Of a stretch of DNA of 64,000 bases, positions 1 through 12,375 are shown one piece after another; the first letter of the stretch is position 1, and every line of letters starts with the position of its first letter. Made by a program: the position numbers and the translations under genes. This DNA comes from Clavelina lepadiformis (taxonomy: Eukaryota; Chordata; Ascidiacea; Aplousobranchia; Clavelinidae). The stretch spans positions 12,648,001-12,712,000 of the forward strand of contig NC_135240.1 of the NCBI RefSeq assembly GCF_947623445.1, written 5' to 3'. The notes beneath the pieces were generated by a model. The model saw nothing but the letters and a program-made list of their open reading frames with translations. It was not told where the DNA came from and searched no databases.

Positions 1-27
1 TGAATTATAACCCATCTTTGTTTATAG

Positions 28-3000
28 GCCGTACAGAACAAAACAAAGAATTATATACCAACCGCACCAGGTAGTTGTTAAAATACGGAATAGTCTGAAT
101 AAGATGTGTATTTCACTGAAATTAGCCCAAACAGCTCACTTGATGCACCTGTATGCTTTTATTTAGAATTTTGGTTAAGTTATACTGGAAACTTGATTTA
201 CATTAGTTTTCTTTTGTTTAATAGGTTAGGTATAAACTGCAACACAGTAGTTAAAAGTTAAAACTAAGTACATGCTGCGTAATGCTACACTTATGTATGG
301 CAAAATCAAGGTTTAAAACAGGTATTAGCAGAGTGAAAATGTTTATTTTTACTAAACTTTGATGGAATTTAAAAGTTTTCCACATCATGCACACTATGTA
401 ACAGATTGTTTGAAGTCGATAGCAACTCGAATGTTTTCTGAGGTAGTGAGATGAGAGCAGATTAATTGTGCTAGCGCTTCTTCAATTGACAAATCAGTGA
501 ATCAAATGTGTTGCAGTATTTCACTTTGCCATTAGGACAGCACATGTTATGGGAAATGATGGGGCAGAGTATAGATAGAGCGTTTCTATAGTCAAATGGC
601 AGTATAACCAACGCAAGGATAAACGTTTCGCAGAATTTTGCCGAAAGACAGCGACATATTTTTCCAATGTTTTTAATGTAGAAATAACAGGTTATTGCTA
701 TGCTGTCAATTTGTTTGGTCATTGACAAAGAGCAATCAAGAAAAACTCCCTAGATTTTATAATGAGGAGATAGACTAAATTTTAGCAAGTCGATGGTAAA
801 ACTTTGGGTCTGGATTAGCACTTAAGATAAAAAAGTATGAGTTGCCCTCTTGTCAGAGTTTAGGTTGGGCAATGGGCATGCTACCCATTTAAATGTTTTG
901 GTGGTTTTTATTTTTTTTCTATATTTACTGATTTACTTGTGTTTCGTTTGCAGCTGATGAAGTGTTCAGACAAGAATTAGAGTCACTGAGGCAAAGGTTT
1001 CCTTCACCTATGTCACGACTGCTTTCTGCATGTAATGTTCAGCAGGCATTATCCCAGCATAAAAAAAAGAAAACCCAAAAAACGAAAGCACCAAAACAAA
1101 CTGATCTCACTGAAGGTAAGTTTAATCATGATTAATTAACCTGTCATATGTTCAAATAATAAAAATTTCAATTATATTTTTGCTAACTTTCAGCTTTCAA
1201 GTCATCTACAAAAAAAGAACAGTCCCAAGTGAAAATATTTCCACCACCCCAATCTCTGACATGTAAAGATTTAGCTTTGTCACCTGTGACGGTCAACTTG
1301 GATTATTTAAAAGAACAGCAAGATGTTATTTCAGAGACGGTTGAGGTCACAAGAGCTGGTGAAACTAAATTAAATAATAACATCATTAAAAACATTTTTA
1401 CTTCGTCAGAGAAGAAAATTCCTTCAAGCCAAGGTCCAAAGCATGCACAATCTAGAAATGACCATATTCTTGTACCAGTTTCCAATATTCAGTTTGTGGA
1501 TCCTAGAAAACTTATAAAAGGAAAGGTAATTGCAACCTCTTCCTGTAAAAAGTCTGAAAGAAATCTTTCTAGTGAACTACATACCTTGGGATATATGGAA
1601 AAGGTTTCCAAAAGCAATGGAGTTGCTGGTAAAATGCCCCATAACAAAGTTTCCAAAGTTAAATACCTAATTCCGGTAGGAGCTGATGAAAAGCCAATAA
1701 AATTGTTACCTTCTGTATCACAACGAAATCAATTAGTTAAACTTCAACCAAGGAAAGCTTTCAAGATTGTTATTAATCCTTCGCATATTCCTGGTCAATT
1801 GAGCAGTCTTTCTGCCCAAGCTGATAAAGAAAATTTACGTTCCAACGTTAAACAAGAGCAACCGAAGTCGAACACAATTCGTATTATGCAACCTAAAACG
1901 GATCAAAGTTTTGTCAAATTGGAAGTGAAGGAAAGTCCAGAACAAACTAAAAAACTCTCATCTGCACTTCTAAATTCCAAGCCATCCATGGGAAACAGCA
2001 TCAGTCGCTCATCATCAGTGGTCACTAATCTTGTAACAAGACTGGAGAAACAAGGGTACTGCTCTGCTGCAAATAGTGTTGTTTCCCAGCCTAGACAAGT
2101 TTTACAAGAAATTGGAACTCATACTCCTCATGCAATTCAGTTTGCAAACTTAGAGAGGAGCATTTATCGTGAAAATTTATTCAAGGTTTGCAAAAGTTCT
2201 TTTATTTTTCTACTTTTATGGACATTGTTGCACATACAAAACTGATCAGGCTGCAATGCCTATCACATTTCCTTCAGTCCTGATTGAAATATTTCTAAAC
2301 CAGTTTTATATAACTTGCTTCATCTGCACATTAACAGCCATTCCCAAAACGAGCTCGAGTAGAAACCCTGTACAATCCACAGCCAGAGAATGATCCAACA
2401 AAAGGTGATCAGTTGGCTTTCCCATTTGATAACTCGGGGAAAATGCTACTTAATCATGAGTGGGATGAAGGACGTTCAGCATTTATGAAGACATCAAAAA
2501 CTAGCACACTACCTGATTTGAAACGTTCTACAGGTAGTTAAATTTTTGGTCATTGTTTTTAATGAGTTTATTTTAAGTTATGAATGCTAATATTGTAATT
2601 ATATAGTTTGTATTAATATTTACAATTACTTAGATATTGCCCTGTCTTGTTGTTTTAGCGCACTCATCAAGAAGTGTTGGTTGCACACCAGTTAATTTTA
2701 AAGTAATGAATCGATCAAATTCAAGTACAAGTTTACCTGGAAATTTGGATTCAATGTCAGCCAACTCACAAATTCGGTGGGTAATGGATTTTTATATTAT
2801 GGCTATATTCTATAACATTCCTGCTTTTGTCAGGGTTGGTATAGTAAGATAGTTTTGAAGCAATTCAAGTAGGAAGGAGGTTCATTGCCTAATAATACCA
2901 ACCAGGATTAGAAAGGTGTTAGTAACTTCGGCAGCAATTTTTTTACATGAAAGTGCTTTATTTCAAATGCAAAAGTATTTCACTTACCAGTTTCGCATTT

Positions 3001-4162
3001 TAATTTTCTTCAAAAGTGACATTTAGGTTTAAATAATTAAATATACCAACCACTCCCTCATCAGTGTAGACATAGATCTATCAGCACTTATTGAGCAACT
3101 GAAATTGAAAAATATATGGCTTAGGTGTTCTTCAAACTTGGAATTATTTGATCTTTTACCCAGACCCTATTTCTGTACTCCAATGATTCACACTGATAGG
3201 GCTTGGTTAGAAGCCTGTGTTTTATCAGAGACAAATTTTATGCCAATTTATCCCAATGAGCATCAGGTCTTTTTTTTATGTAAGTGTAAAAGCGCAGTGC
3301 AGTATTTTTTACATGATCAGTTTAGGATTAGCAGTGAGCTGTACACTGTTTATGTATTCATTTTAGTGCTCTGCAAACGACCTATCAGTCAGAGTATTCA
3401 ACCATGCAATCTATTAACAACTGCACCCCAAAGCAAAGGTTAGTTTAGCACAAGTAGTCGAAACTAAAAAAGTCAAGATGATAAATGTTAGCCATTGTTT
3501 AAAAGGCATAGAAATTATCAGACATTGTTCAGGTTATTATACAGAATTTACATAAAATTATTGTATAGTGGAAGCTCGTTAATCTGAAATTGAGGGGACT
3601 GATTAAATTATCATAAGCTGGTAAAATTAATCATAAAAATGTGATTGGGTGATAATATACAGCTTTTTAGTCATCTTTAAACCAAGTTTGCTTTTTTATT
3701 TCATAACTTTAGAAATTTAAATCCGATTTATAAACAAGTATACAATTGAACCTTGCTTAAAATGCTGATCAAGTTTCGGTAGAATTAAGATATCAAGTCA
3801 CCCTGGTTATTACCATGACCAATTTCAAGATCTGTTATGTCCTGGAGGCCACAAAAGTGCTTGGAGTTTATGAAATGTTTGGTTTAAGCTTATGAATGTC
3901 CATTTAACATTGCAATAGATGATATTTGCCAAGACTAATTGAGGTCAAGTTATCGAGCTTCCACTGTAGTTACTGTTGTTTACAGCGATATATGCTACCA
4001 CTATTTTATTTACCTTTGTAGGTAAGTAATGTAAGTATATTAGTCATTTCATCTCTCAAAAAATTATCATTTTATACTTTTTATCATTGTAGTGTTGTAA
4101 CTATTTCTATCCATAGACTAATTCCAAGAGCCAAAGAAATCATGACTGAAACTGAATTATGA
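28..4162 (+). CDS. Unrecognised multi-exon protein gene, 5' end outside the window
   Basis: I do not recognise this protein. Exons read by splice signals and phase are 28-70, 954-1115, 1194-2185, 2338-2533, 2659-2776, 3065-about 3266, 3367-3438 and 4117-4162. The first five junctions keep one frame. The join between 3266 and 3367 is uncertain, because the donor at 3267 gives the wrong phase for the frame that continues well into the last two exons. The protein is basic and Ser/Lys-rich with no visible signal peptide, membrane segment or catalytic motif. It starts with a charged helix (VFRQELESLRQRF), has a long low-complexity middle encoded by the 992-nt exon, a conserved-looking block ending GTHTPHAIQFANLE (about 2113-2156), and a tail containing TTYQSEY. 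Short tyrosine motifs of that kind occur in axonemal microtubule proteins, so a ciliary role is a weak guess only. Confidence 0.6.
3566..3966. mobile_element. MITE with pogo/Tigger-like ends in an intron
   Basis: The left end reads TAGTGGAAGCTCG and the right end is its reverse complement (CGAGCTTCCACTG), about 400 bp apart. Both are flanked by TA (3564-3565 and 3967-3968), the target duplication expected for Tc1/mariner/pogo elements. There is no transposase ORF inside, so it is non-autonomous. It lies in the last intron of the unrecognised gene. Confidence 0.65.
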
Positions 4163-6095
4163 AGATTATGCAGGAAGCATTGTTATTACAATGAATAGCT
4201 TCGTTATGCTTTTGGGGCAACTCAAGTTTATTTTTCAGTCATCTATGTAGATTTTATGTTGCAGTTCATATCTTTTTGTTAAAAAATTCTAATTCCTTTC
4301 TATATATTATTACAAGTGTAACAATCAACTCAACCGGCATATGTTATAAAAAAATTTTGTTCGCACACGACTATTTTACTATGTTATTTCTATGAGAACC
4401 TAATTTTTTTTTGTTTAAATTGTATTCCTTTTATAATTTTGTTGAAATAATTTGCTATGGCATTTCAACATAAACTAGCTTTTTATAACTACTAGATGAA
4501 GCTCTTTGCCTAGAGGCATTTTAGTGGGAAATGTTATTTTTGTTTAGTGAATTTTAAGCCATTTTTGCATTGTTTTACTTTTGTACTAAATTATTCAAGT
4601 TGGGAGGATTTAAAGTTTCAATCCATTTGTAGCCCACAGAAGGTGATCAATATGCATACTGTATGACCTAACTTATATTAATTATTGAATTTGACCCTTG
4701 TACATATTGGCAGCCAGATTTAGTTGTGTGTTGTTTGCGCTACATATTAAACATGTTACATGCAATGAGAAATGTATTTTGACCATTTGTGTTTTCAGTA
4801 CACGAAATGGGAGGTTTGCAGTTATTCCCTAACCAGGCTTAATCTTTAGTATGCCACCCCAAGTTTTGCGGTAAGTATTTGCAACAGATATTAATTTTAG
4901 ATTGGATAAGAATCACTTATGATAACGTTCAAAGTTCCTAGGAATCGTTGATACGAAAATACTTTACTTTGTTCATCTGCATAGTTAAAGATTTCGCTAA
5001 CTTCTACTCTGATAATAATAATTAATGTGTCAATGCAATTACGCTACCAGAATCTTATTGGCAATCGAAAAACGTTAACTTCTAGACAGCACACCGATCA
5101 GGCATCAAACCCGATACATGCCGAGTATTCACAAATTTTCCTCCCCAATCTGCCGGCATGCCAACTTTGATGCTCACAACAAACGCAACTCACACAGAGA
5201 ATGATACTGCCACAATATAAACAACTCGGTTAGTATACCGGATGTAACTGCAACAATGGGTTTCGAACTTATCGTGGTCCGCTGATTTCTACGAAATAAC
5301 TCGTGATAAGTGATGCTATTGTGTTCATCTTGTGTGTGATGTCATAAAAGCGGGGGATAAAAATAGCCAATTGCTAAAGATCATATTATTTTCTTGACTC
5401 AGAAACTCACAATAATTAACGTAAATTAGACCACAACAATCGCGTATGTGATGAAAAAACTTACTACGAAATGTCCAATGTTCCCAAGTGGAAATATAAT
5501 TATTTTTAAAAACGGAAAATAACACTTCTGAATTACCAAAATTGTACAAAAGCCTCATTGTACCAATAGGAATGTGTTGACTAAGCAATACCAAATATCA
5601 CAACGCAAATTAAAACTACCCAAAAAATGATTTTTTTGACGAAAAACGTTTTTAAGCATCTACTATCAGCCGTTAACTTTTTAGAAGGAACAAGATAGTT
5701 TCACTTTAAATTGCCATCCAGAAAAACGTTACCACATGAGAACGCTGGCATGATTAGGGTTAAGTTACACCATATACAGTATTATACTGAAATATACAAC
5801 AAACGCTAAGTTTCTCAAATTATTTCATTAAAGTAACTACGTATGTAACTGTTAGTATATATTGTCTTGCTTGTAGTCGTTTGAATTATTCAAAAAACAC
5901 TAACTATATTGCACATGTAAAGAATAAAGACGATGGTGTGCACAACTGCGCATATACATTGCGTAGGAAATTTCCATGACAAGAGTTCACCACTAGCTTG
6001 TAGCCTCATTGCTTTCGGAAAGCTTCACTGTCAAGGTCATTCTTCATGAGTAGTTTGCATTCTCCTTGTAAAGGTCATTTCCAAACCACTATCCA
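4163..6095. other. Intergenic stretch, convergent 3' ends
   Basis: This gap separates two genes that point at each other, so both 3' untranslated regions should lie here. It is AT-rich. The open frames in it are short and lack splice or homology support. I see no RNA gene or recognisable repeat. Confidence 0.5.
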
Positions 6096-7319
6096 TCAAC
6101 TTCTCTGGATCATTATTTGAAACTTAGCAGCTGGCATGCTTATCACTTCAGCTGTCACAACACTGTTGATACCAAGGTTTGCCAAAGCTCCCCGAACAAA
6201 TCCACATGGCACTGCAAGGAACTAAAAAATAGCATATTCAGTCAAGTGGAGGAGATTAGGTAAATTGCGGGAAGGTCAAGCTACCTGAGGTGCAAACTCG
6301 ATGTACTGCTTGCCAGCTGAAATGTGGGTGAAAAGTTTAAAATTGTTGTCTTGTAAAACATAAACACCCTGTGGTAAAATTATACATGTTATTCTTCATT
6401 TATGAAATATATACAATACAATAATATAATATGCAGTTGAAACGTTTTCAAGTGTGATTCAACTCTCTGATTCAATGTGTAAGGTATCTGCAACCAAGAA
6501 GTATATCATCAAATGTAAGATATGCTAAGGAAGATGCAGGCAGAATACAGGGAAAGCCCTGAGGTACCATGAACAGCTATAAAAGGGTTTTGTTACCCAT
6601 AAACGAAAGACCAGATAGCCAGATTTTTTTTTTAAATATCCATGAACTCTTACAAATTCAGGCCATTTACTTCTATAAGTTTCATAAAGAAATTCAGTCT
6701 TGCAAACATCACTTTGTCTTTATTTTATTTATCTGGTCGTACAAATTATTAAAAATTATGTCAACACTGTCAACATATTCTCGATGGCCTGTTTCTCACA
6801 CAATCCTGGCATAAACTTACACCTCAAACCATTTTTTCAAAGATTAGGCCAAGGATGTAAAAACTCCAACTATTTCTTTATTTTAAGTGGCCAATTTTCA
6901 AGGATAATATCAGCCAATTTTCAAGAAGTGGTCTATACCTGGGTACTCTTCCCAAATGACATTGAAAAACTCACCTGATGATTCGTCCTCAAGTTGTCGA
7001 CTTGTTTTTGATAAACAGCGTTCCAAAAATCCCTGCATATAAACTTCATTATTTCTAAGTCATCCTTAAAACGTGGAGTGTCCTTGGTAAGCTGCTCAGC
7101 CAGACTCTGTCCTACTCTAAAACCATGAGCTTCCAGCTGTGATACGCTTTTACTCTACATGGAATAAGCAAAAAAAGGTATTGGTGTAAGAGTTTAAAAT
7201 AAAATAAGGCAAAATACAAGATTATCTACCTTATTATCTTCAGATGAGCAAACGTAGGAAATCAGAGAACTGTGAAGTAGTTCAAACAGCACAGAACTGG
7301 CATCTCCAGCAGTAGACAT
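6096..7319 (-). CDS. TRAPPC6B: Trafficking protein particle complex subunit 6B
   Basis: This is a small core subunit of the TRAPP tethering complex, which acts as a Rab exchange factor at the ER-Golgi and Golgi. The four exons on the minus strand are 7319-7230, 7154-6975, 6368-6285 and 6221-6096. All junctions are in phase 0 and the joined frame gives 159 residues, against 158 in human TRAPPC6B. Matching blocks are GFRVGQ near residue 42, the stretch IMKFICRDFWNAVY (about 67-80), VDNLRTNHQ at the end of exon 2, SAGKQYIEFA in exon 3 and GLANLG-like GALANLG in exon 4. The C-terminal TAEVISMPAAKFQIMIQ matches the family ending. The start codon is the only ATG in frame before the conserved LFELLH segment. 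The gene lies about 520 bp downstream of PGK on the same strand. Confidence 0.93.
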
Positions 7320-7837
7320 TTTTATACCTTAGCCTGAGTTACACAGTAAATATTTAATAATCAAATTATTTTGTATACTATATATGCGACACAGGTTTTG
7401 AGTATATGAAAAACTCATCATCACACATAAAACTGGATAAATACAGCACTGGTACAATACAAACTGGTACTTACAATTGGCAAATTGGAAAAACGCATGG
7501 CACGTAACAAAAATGATGCAACACTGCAGCCATATTAAGAAATTTTTTTTGAACCATTGTAGGCATTAACTATAACACAGTGATTTTAGTTCATAGAGAA
7601 TTTACTCACCTCATGACTGTAACTTTAAGTTTATTAAGAATGAACTTCAGATAATCATACAAGTTTAGTAAATATATCTGCAACAAATGATTAGCTGATA
7701 AACAGAGCACAGCAATTTCTATTTTCATGATTTACCATAATGAGTCATCTGTTGCTAGCAATTCTGGCAGTGCAAACACTTATATTTACACTACATACCG
7801 GTAAGCGCAAATAACTGTTCAATACAAAGTGTACTGT
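7320..7837 (-). other. Spacer between PGK and TRAPPC6B
   Basis: This should hold the PGK 3' untranslated region and the TRAPPC6B promoter. Apart from one poly(A) signal candidate I see nothing distinct. Confidence 0.4.
7630..7635 (-). terminator. Candidate PGK poly(A) signal AATAAA
   Basis: AATAAA on the minus strand about 200 nt after the PGK stop codon, with T-rich sequence nearby. The motif is common in AT-rich DNA, so this is only plausible. Confidence 0.4.
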
Positions 7838-9094
7838 TCACAGGCTAGGGGCATCTGACAAGGCAGCAACACCTGGAAGAACTTTACCCTCAAGTAGCTC
7901 CAGACTTGCTCCACCACCAGTGCTGACATGACTCACTTTATCTTCCGTATTCCATTTAGCGCAGCATGTTGCAGTATCGCCACCACCAATAATGGATGTT
8001 GCTCCTGCTTCTGTAACGGCGACCACATTATCCATTATTGACTTTGTTCCAGTTGCAAAGTTAGGTAGCTCAAAAACTCCAGCTGGTCCATTCCAAACAA
8101 TTAGCTTTGCTCTTTTAATAACATCTGCGAAAATCTTGTTGCTTTCAGGACCAACGTCCAAACCCAACCAGCCATCAGGAATTCCATTTGCAACAGTTGC
8201 TGCTCCAACTGCAGCATCCTCACCAAACTTGTCACCCGTAACGAAGTCAACAGGCAGATGAATTTGTACATTTTTGTCCTTTGCTAGATCCATTAGCTCC
8301 TTAACAATTTTCGCTCCATCTTCATCATAAAGTGAACTACCAATTTTCATGTCCTCAAGAACCTTAAGGAAAGTAAAGGCCATTCCACCACCAATGATCA
8401 TCTCATTTACTTTATCTAACATGTTTTTGATCAATTGAATCTTGTCCTTAACTTTGGCACCTCCTAAGATGGCAAGAAATGGCCTTTCAGGTTTGTGCAG
8501 GGCTTTGGCAAAATAATCTAATTCTTTCTTTACCAAATTTCCTGCAGCACGTTGACTGTGGTTCACTCCAACCATAGAACTATGGGCTCTGTGAGCAGTT
8601 CCAAATGCATCATTAACATACAAGTCACCAAGTTTTGATAGACTTTGCCTGAATTCTTCAACTTTTTTTGGATCAGCTTTTATCTTTTTACCTTCTGCAT
8701 CCACACCTTTACCTTCCTCTTCCACATGAAATCTTAAATTTTCAAGGAGGATAACAGATCCAGCAGAAGGATCAGCACACTTTGCCTCAACATCTGGACC
8801 TACACAATCCTCAAGAAAGGTAACGTTGGTCACCAAAAGCTTTTTTAACTCTTCTGCTACTGGTGCAAGAGAATATTTTTCTTGCATTCGGCCATCAGGT
8901 CGACCCAAGTGGCTCATCAGCACAACAGATTTGGCACCATTCTCAAGGCAATATTTAATGGAAGGCAAGGCAGCAACAATTCTTTGATTGTTTGTGATTT
9001 TTGAGTCTTTTAAAGGTACATTAAAATCAACTCGCATTAACACTCTTTTTCCTTTTACCTCCAGTTTATCAATACTTAGTTTATTCAATGCCAT
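7838..9094 (-). CDS. PGK1: Phosphoglycerate kinase, intronless
   Basis: The enzyme transfers phosphate from 1,3-bisphosphoglycerate to ADP in cytosolic glycolysis. The uninterrupted frame encodes 418 residues, the usual length of animal PGK (about 417). The PGK signature RVDFNVP is at residues 21-27, the substrate-binding SHLGRPDG follows near residue 61, GGAKVKDK lies in the hinge and nucleotide domain, and the ADP-binding GGGDTA and [14 protein letters not shown] are near the C-terminus. Nothing essential appears missing. Vertebrate PGK1 has about ten introns, and the genes on both sides here are split, so this copy may be an old retrogene that remains functional. No poly(A) tract or flanking duplication is visible. 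Because only one PGK is in view, the symbol is by homology and orthology is not proven. Confidence 0.96.
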   Translation of the reverse strand: MALNKLSIDKLEVKGKRVLMRVDFNVPLKDSKITNNQRIVAALPSIKYCLENGAKSVVLMSHLGRPDGRMQEKYSLAPVAEELKKLLVTNVTFLEDCVGPDVEAKCADPSAGSVILLENLRFHVEEEGKGVDAEGKKIKADPKKVEEFRQSLSKLGDLYVNDAFGTAHRAHSSMVGVNHSQRAAGNLVKKELDYFAKALHKPERPFLAILGGAKVKDKIQLIKNMLDKVNEMIIGGGMAFTFLKVLEDMKIGSSLYDEDGAKIVKELMDLAKDKNVQIHLPVDFVTGDKFGEDAAVGAATVANGIPDGWLGLDVGPESNKIFADVIKRAKLIVWNGPAGVFELPNFATGTKSIMDNVVAVTEAGATSIIGGGDTATCCAKWNTEDKVSHVSTGGGASLELLEGKVLPGVAALSDAPSL

Positions 9095-9290
9095 GTTCTG
9101 TTGCAGTTTTACGGGTGATGTTTAGCTGGCCAGCTAACAAACTTACACTGTAATTTGTTACTAAACACAATTTACAAATAATCATTAACTGATTTAGTGG
9201 GATAACAATCTATTTTTAGGCTTACCACTTAGAAATCGGAGTTTACCACAGTCTGACAGTTAGCGTTGTAGTGTCTACCATGCGCAGTAA

Positions 9291-9515
9291 GGGTCTAGCC
9301 TAGTGCAGAAGTGCACAACCACATGATGTCACAATTTGAATACATAGCTGGGGTGTATTACACAAATGCAAAGTCTAGTACAGAAGTGCACAACCACAAG
9401 ACGCCTTTGCATACTAAACCCAAGCTACTCAAATTGTGACGTCATCTGGTTGTGAACTTCTGCACTAGACCCCAAATGCGTCCTGTGGTTGTGCATTTCT
9501 GCGATAGATCCCACA
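9291..9515. repeat. Four-copy interleaved inverted repeat cluster
   Basis: Two forward units (9291-about 9337 and about 9370-9408) carry the core GTGCACAACCACA. Two inverted units (about 9428-9473 and 9474-9515) carry its complement. Unit 1 pairs best with unit 3 over about 45 bp, because both extend into GTCACAATTTGA. Unit 2 pairs best with unit 4, sharing a GACGC(C/A)TTT extension. The arrangement is a, b, a', b', so the two possible hairpins interleave. Confidence 0.7.
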
Positions 9516-10708
9516 AGCTGCATGACAGGCCACAGTGACTTGGCTAGCTACAACTAACAGATCTGCAATATACAAGTCACACCGCAGTGTGAAGTTTCAA
9601 AAACTAAAGTACTGGTATGGTGTGATAATTTTTATCCTCGGACTTTTTGATGACTTAATCTTCCGAACCCGGCGATAATTCCTCATCGCTCGAGAAAACT
9701 GCAACAAATAGTCGACTTGCCGGTTATCGGAAGACCTTTATTTATCCTTGTACTTGTACTACTAGCCCACTCGAGCATGAAGGCGTGACTAGATGACTGC
9801 GGTGCCATTATCGGTTTGCCATAAATCACGTAGCGGTAGTCCAAATAAATGCTACCAGTTAGTTTAATTTAATAATTTAAAATTATAGATCAACGCAATT
9901 GCTTATTAGAAAAAAGAAAATGTTCAGACCTATTTCAAAATTTTAAATATCAGTAATTTACTATCTATACGTATACTGGTACATCATGGTATTATGTGTG
10001 ACCAGGCCGTAGGGCGTAGGGGTTCGCCAAATCGGTAAAAATTGCAATTTGTGAGAATATGAATACAGTTAAATACATTAGGTTTTAAGGTTTGTGCGAA
10101 TCTAAATCTACCAACTTTGCTCATTGCACTTGATCTCAGTTCATGACTAGCAAGTAAATCATGCTTAAAGTTGTCACTTAATTCATTAATGCATGATAGA
10201 AATTAACTTGTTTTTGCGTATTTGAAAATACAAAAACAGTCGCAAACATTTCAACGTCTTCAATGCCAACCTAGCGAATGGAAACTTAATCATTTTGTTC
10301 ATTTTTTCTTAGATTGTACAAAATTGAGGATCCGACCCAAATCTGCCTACAACATTCGGATTGGTGAGAAATAACAGCAAGCCACTATTGAATTTCATTT
10401 CGGCAATTTAACACTCTGGTCATGTTTTTTGCGGACAGTCTTCTCCAAAAAGAATTGGAGCAGCATTGAGCCAGTCTATTGCTTTACTGGAGACAATGTG
10501 GAGTGTTAGACCATAGATAATATTTACTGTAATTCAAATACGTACAAGTATTATCTGTGGTTAGACGTAATTACTTTATCGCTTTTCGTAGGGTCTGAGC
10601 AATACTTGCAAATGTTTTAAATTTTTTATTCGACCTAGTTTGCATTATCAGATGTTATGGAAAATTACTGCATCCAGGCTACGGGCAGATAAAGTGGCTT
10701 TCTATCTA

Positions 10709-10971
10709 TCAAGCTTATTTGTCACTGTATATAGAAAAAGTCTGTAAACAATTTCGTTGATATAATATGCGATAGATTTCATAGTGAACGTCTAACTAAT
10801 GCCTTTATAAATACAATAAACCAATGCTTTTATATTTATAAAGGCATTGGTCTAACTACAAAAAACTCTGCTGCCAAACTAAATCAAGCTTATTTGTCAC
10901 TGTGTAGAAGACGTTCGTAAACAATTTCTTTGATATAGTAAGCGTTGGACTACATCAATTCATAGCGAACG
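10709..10971. repeat. Direct duplication flanking a short hairpin
   Basis: Segments 10709-10790 and 10884-10971 are diverged direct copies, sharing TCAAGCTTATTTGTCACTGT, AAACAATTTC and CATAG(T/C)GAACG. Between them, 10797-10814 and 10831-10849 form an inverted repeat around CCTTTATAAATA. This could be a duplicated MITE. Confidence 0.55.
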
Positions 10972-11693
10972 TGATTTCCGATAGTCGACAGCTAGAAAAA
11001 AATCATTTCGTATTTAGCCGACTAAATTGGTAAGTCTGTTTTTCACCTGTTTTACGGAATCCATAAAAATCCGTATAATTTCCGTCTTTTACCCCTCCCT
11101 GTGGTAGTGCATTTCTGCACCAGACCCAGAAATTGCATAGACCTGCCAGCCTGCAGTTTAATACTCTCAAGTCTCAACCCTCTCAAGTTTGGGCCTTGTG
11201 ATTATAACATGAACGCAATTTCTCAGGTTACATAATTTCAACTAAAATCATGATTTATCATCGATATGCATGTTTCTATAATTTGTACATCATACGAGGA
11301 AACCGGCGTGACGTTTGACCGAGAAATTGCTGACTGGAATTTTTCTACTTCTCATAATATCTGCATCTATTTGTTGTGGAAATTGTGACATGGAAATGAA
11401 ATTGAAAGTGAAATTGGACTGCATAGTGTGGCCGTTTTCAGAAAGATCTTGGCAGTGCTAAACAGTGAAAACTGATAAGTGCGCTGCGCAAAAATTACAC
11501 AGTAATGTACACAGTTTCACTTATTCAACCTTCAAATAAGTTGGAAATTGAGTGCACAGAAATTCTGTCCAAGTCATTAAGTGTAAAATTATAACGCACC
11601 TTAAATGCGGTACTGAAGCTCATGAAAAGCAGTATTTAGTGCGGGTATATGCTAAACTCTGCAGTCTGTAGTACACACACTGTCCTGCGGTAG

Positions 11694-12092
11694 CAGGGCT
11701 GTGGATTTGGAGTCAAAGGAGTTGAAGTCTATAACATTTTCCTGATTCCAACTGGTTTTAGATTGCTTTGCAAGCTTGTAATTTACTAATATACTTCAGA
11801 TTTGGGAAACAAAGTAATTACTGGTGTGAATGTCTCAATGATGAGATGATGAAAGTTATCTGACGTCACTATACTGGATTAATACATGCTTTCACGCTTT
11901 TAGTTATTGCTGATAAATTATGGGTGGTAAGTTGATGATGCAACAGTATAGACATGTAAGCTAGGCCTTGTTATACTGTTAATTTAGGATGGTAAGAACT
12001 TGCGATATAGAAAAGTTAGAGTGACTGAATCAGTGAGTCGTGGCACCATAAAATAAAAGTTAAAGGTTTTTAGTATCGACTCCACAGCCCTG
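11694..12092. mobile_element. Non-autonomous DNA transposon relic with CAGGGCTGTGG ends
   Basis: The left end is CAGGGCTGTGGATTTGGAGTC-like and the right end, reverse complemented, is CAGGGCTGTGGAGTCGATAC. This terminal sequence is common in invertebrate repeats, and CAG starts are typical of hAT elements. No ORF is present and I could not find a matching 8 bp duplication, so it is old or its edges are eroded. Confidence 0.6.
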
Positions 12093-12375
12093 GTTTTAAC
12101 ACTAACTCAGCAGAATTAAACATAACATTTCAAAGAGGCCAATGCATGACATCAAAGAAAAATTTGCACATATGAAAAATGTTTGTGTCGAAATCATTCA
12201 AAACTGTTGTCAAAAATTATATTGTGTCTACAGTTTTTTAGTCTGAAATTCAGTAACTATGTCTATACTCTTTAGTAAACATGGCTCAGAATTAAATAGA
12301 TTATTTAATTTACAGTGGGTGGACTAGTAGGTTACTGTAATTTTTGTATTTCATCCAGGAACTGATTCTGGGAAC

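Larger units (their letters stand above)
9095..12375. other. Repeat-rich intergenic region between PGK and CWF19L1
   Basis: No coding region was found. It holds inverted repeat clusters near 9291-9515, a tandem-like duplication with a hairpin at 10709-10971, an inverted copy of the cluster end at 11100-11128, and a transposon relic at 11694-12092. The divergent promoters of PGK and CWF19L1 should lie at the two ends of this stretch. Confidence 0.6.

Noticed and set aside
7992-8261. 89-codon open frame on the plus strand
   Set aside because: It is the antisense shadow of the conserved PGK coding sequence.
7319-9094. A PGK-TRAPPC6B operon
   Set aside because: The genes are on one strand, but the 500 bp spacer has its own poly(A) signal candidate and no trans-splice evidence can be seen.
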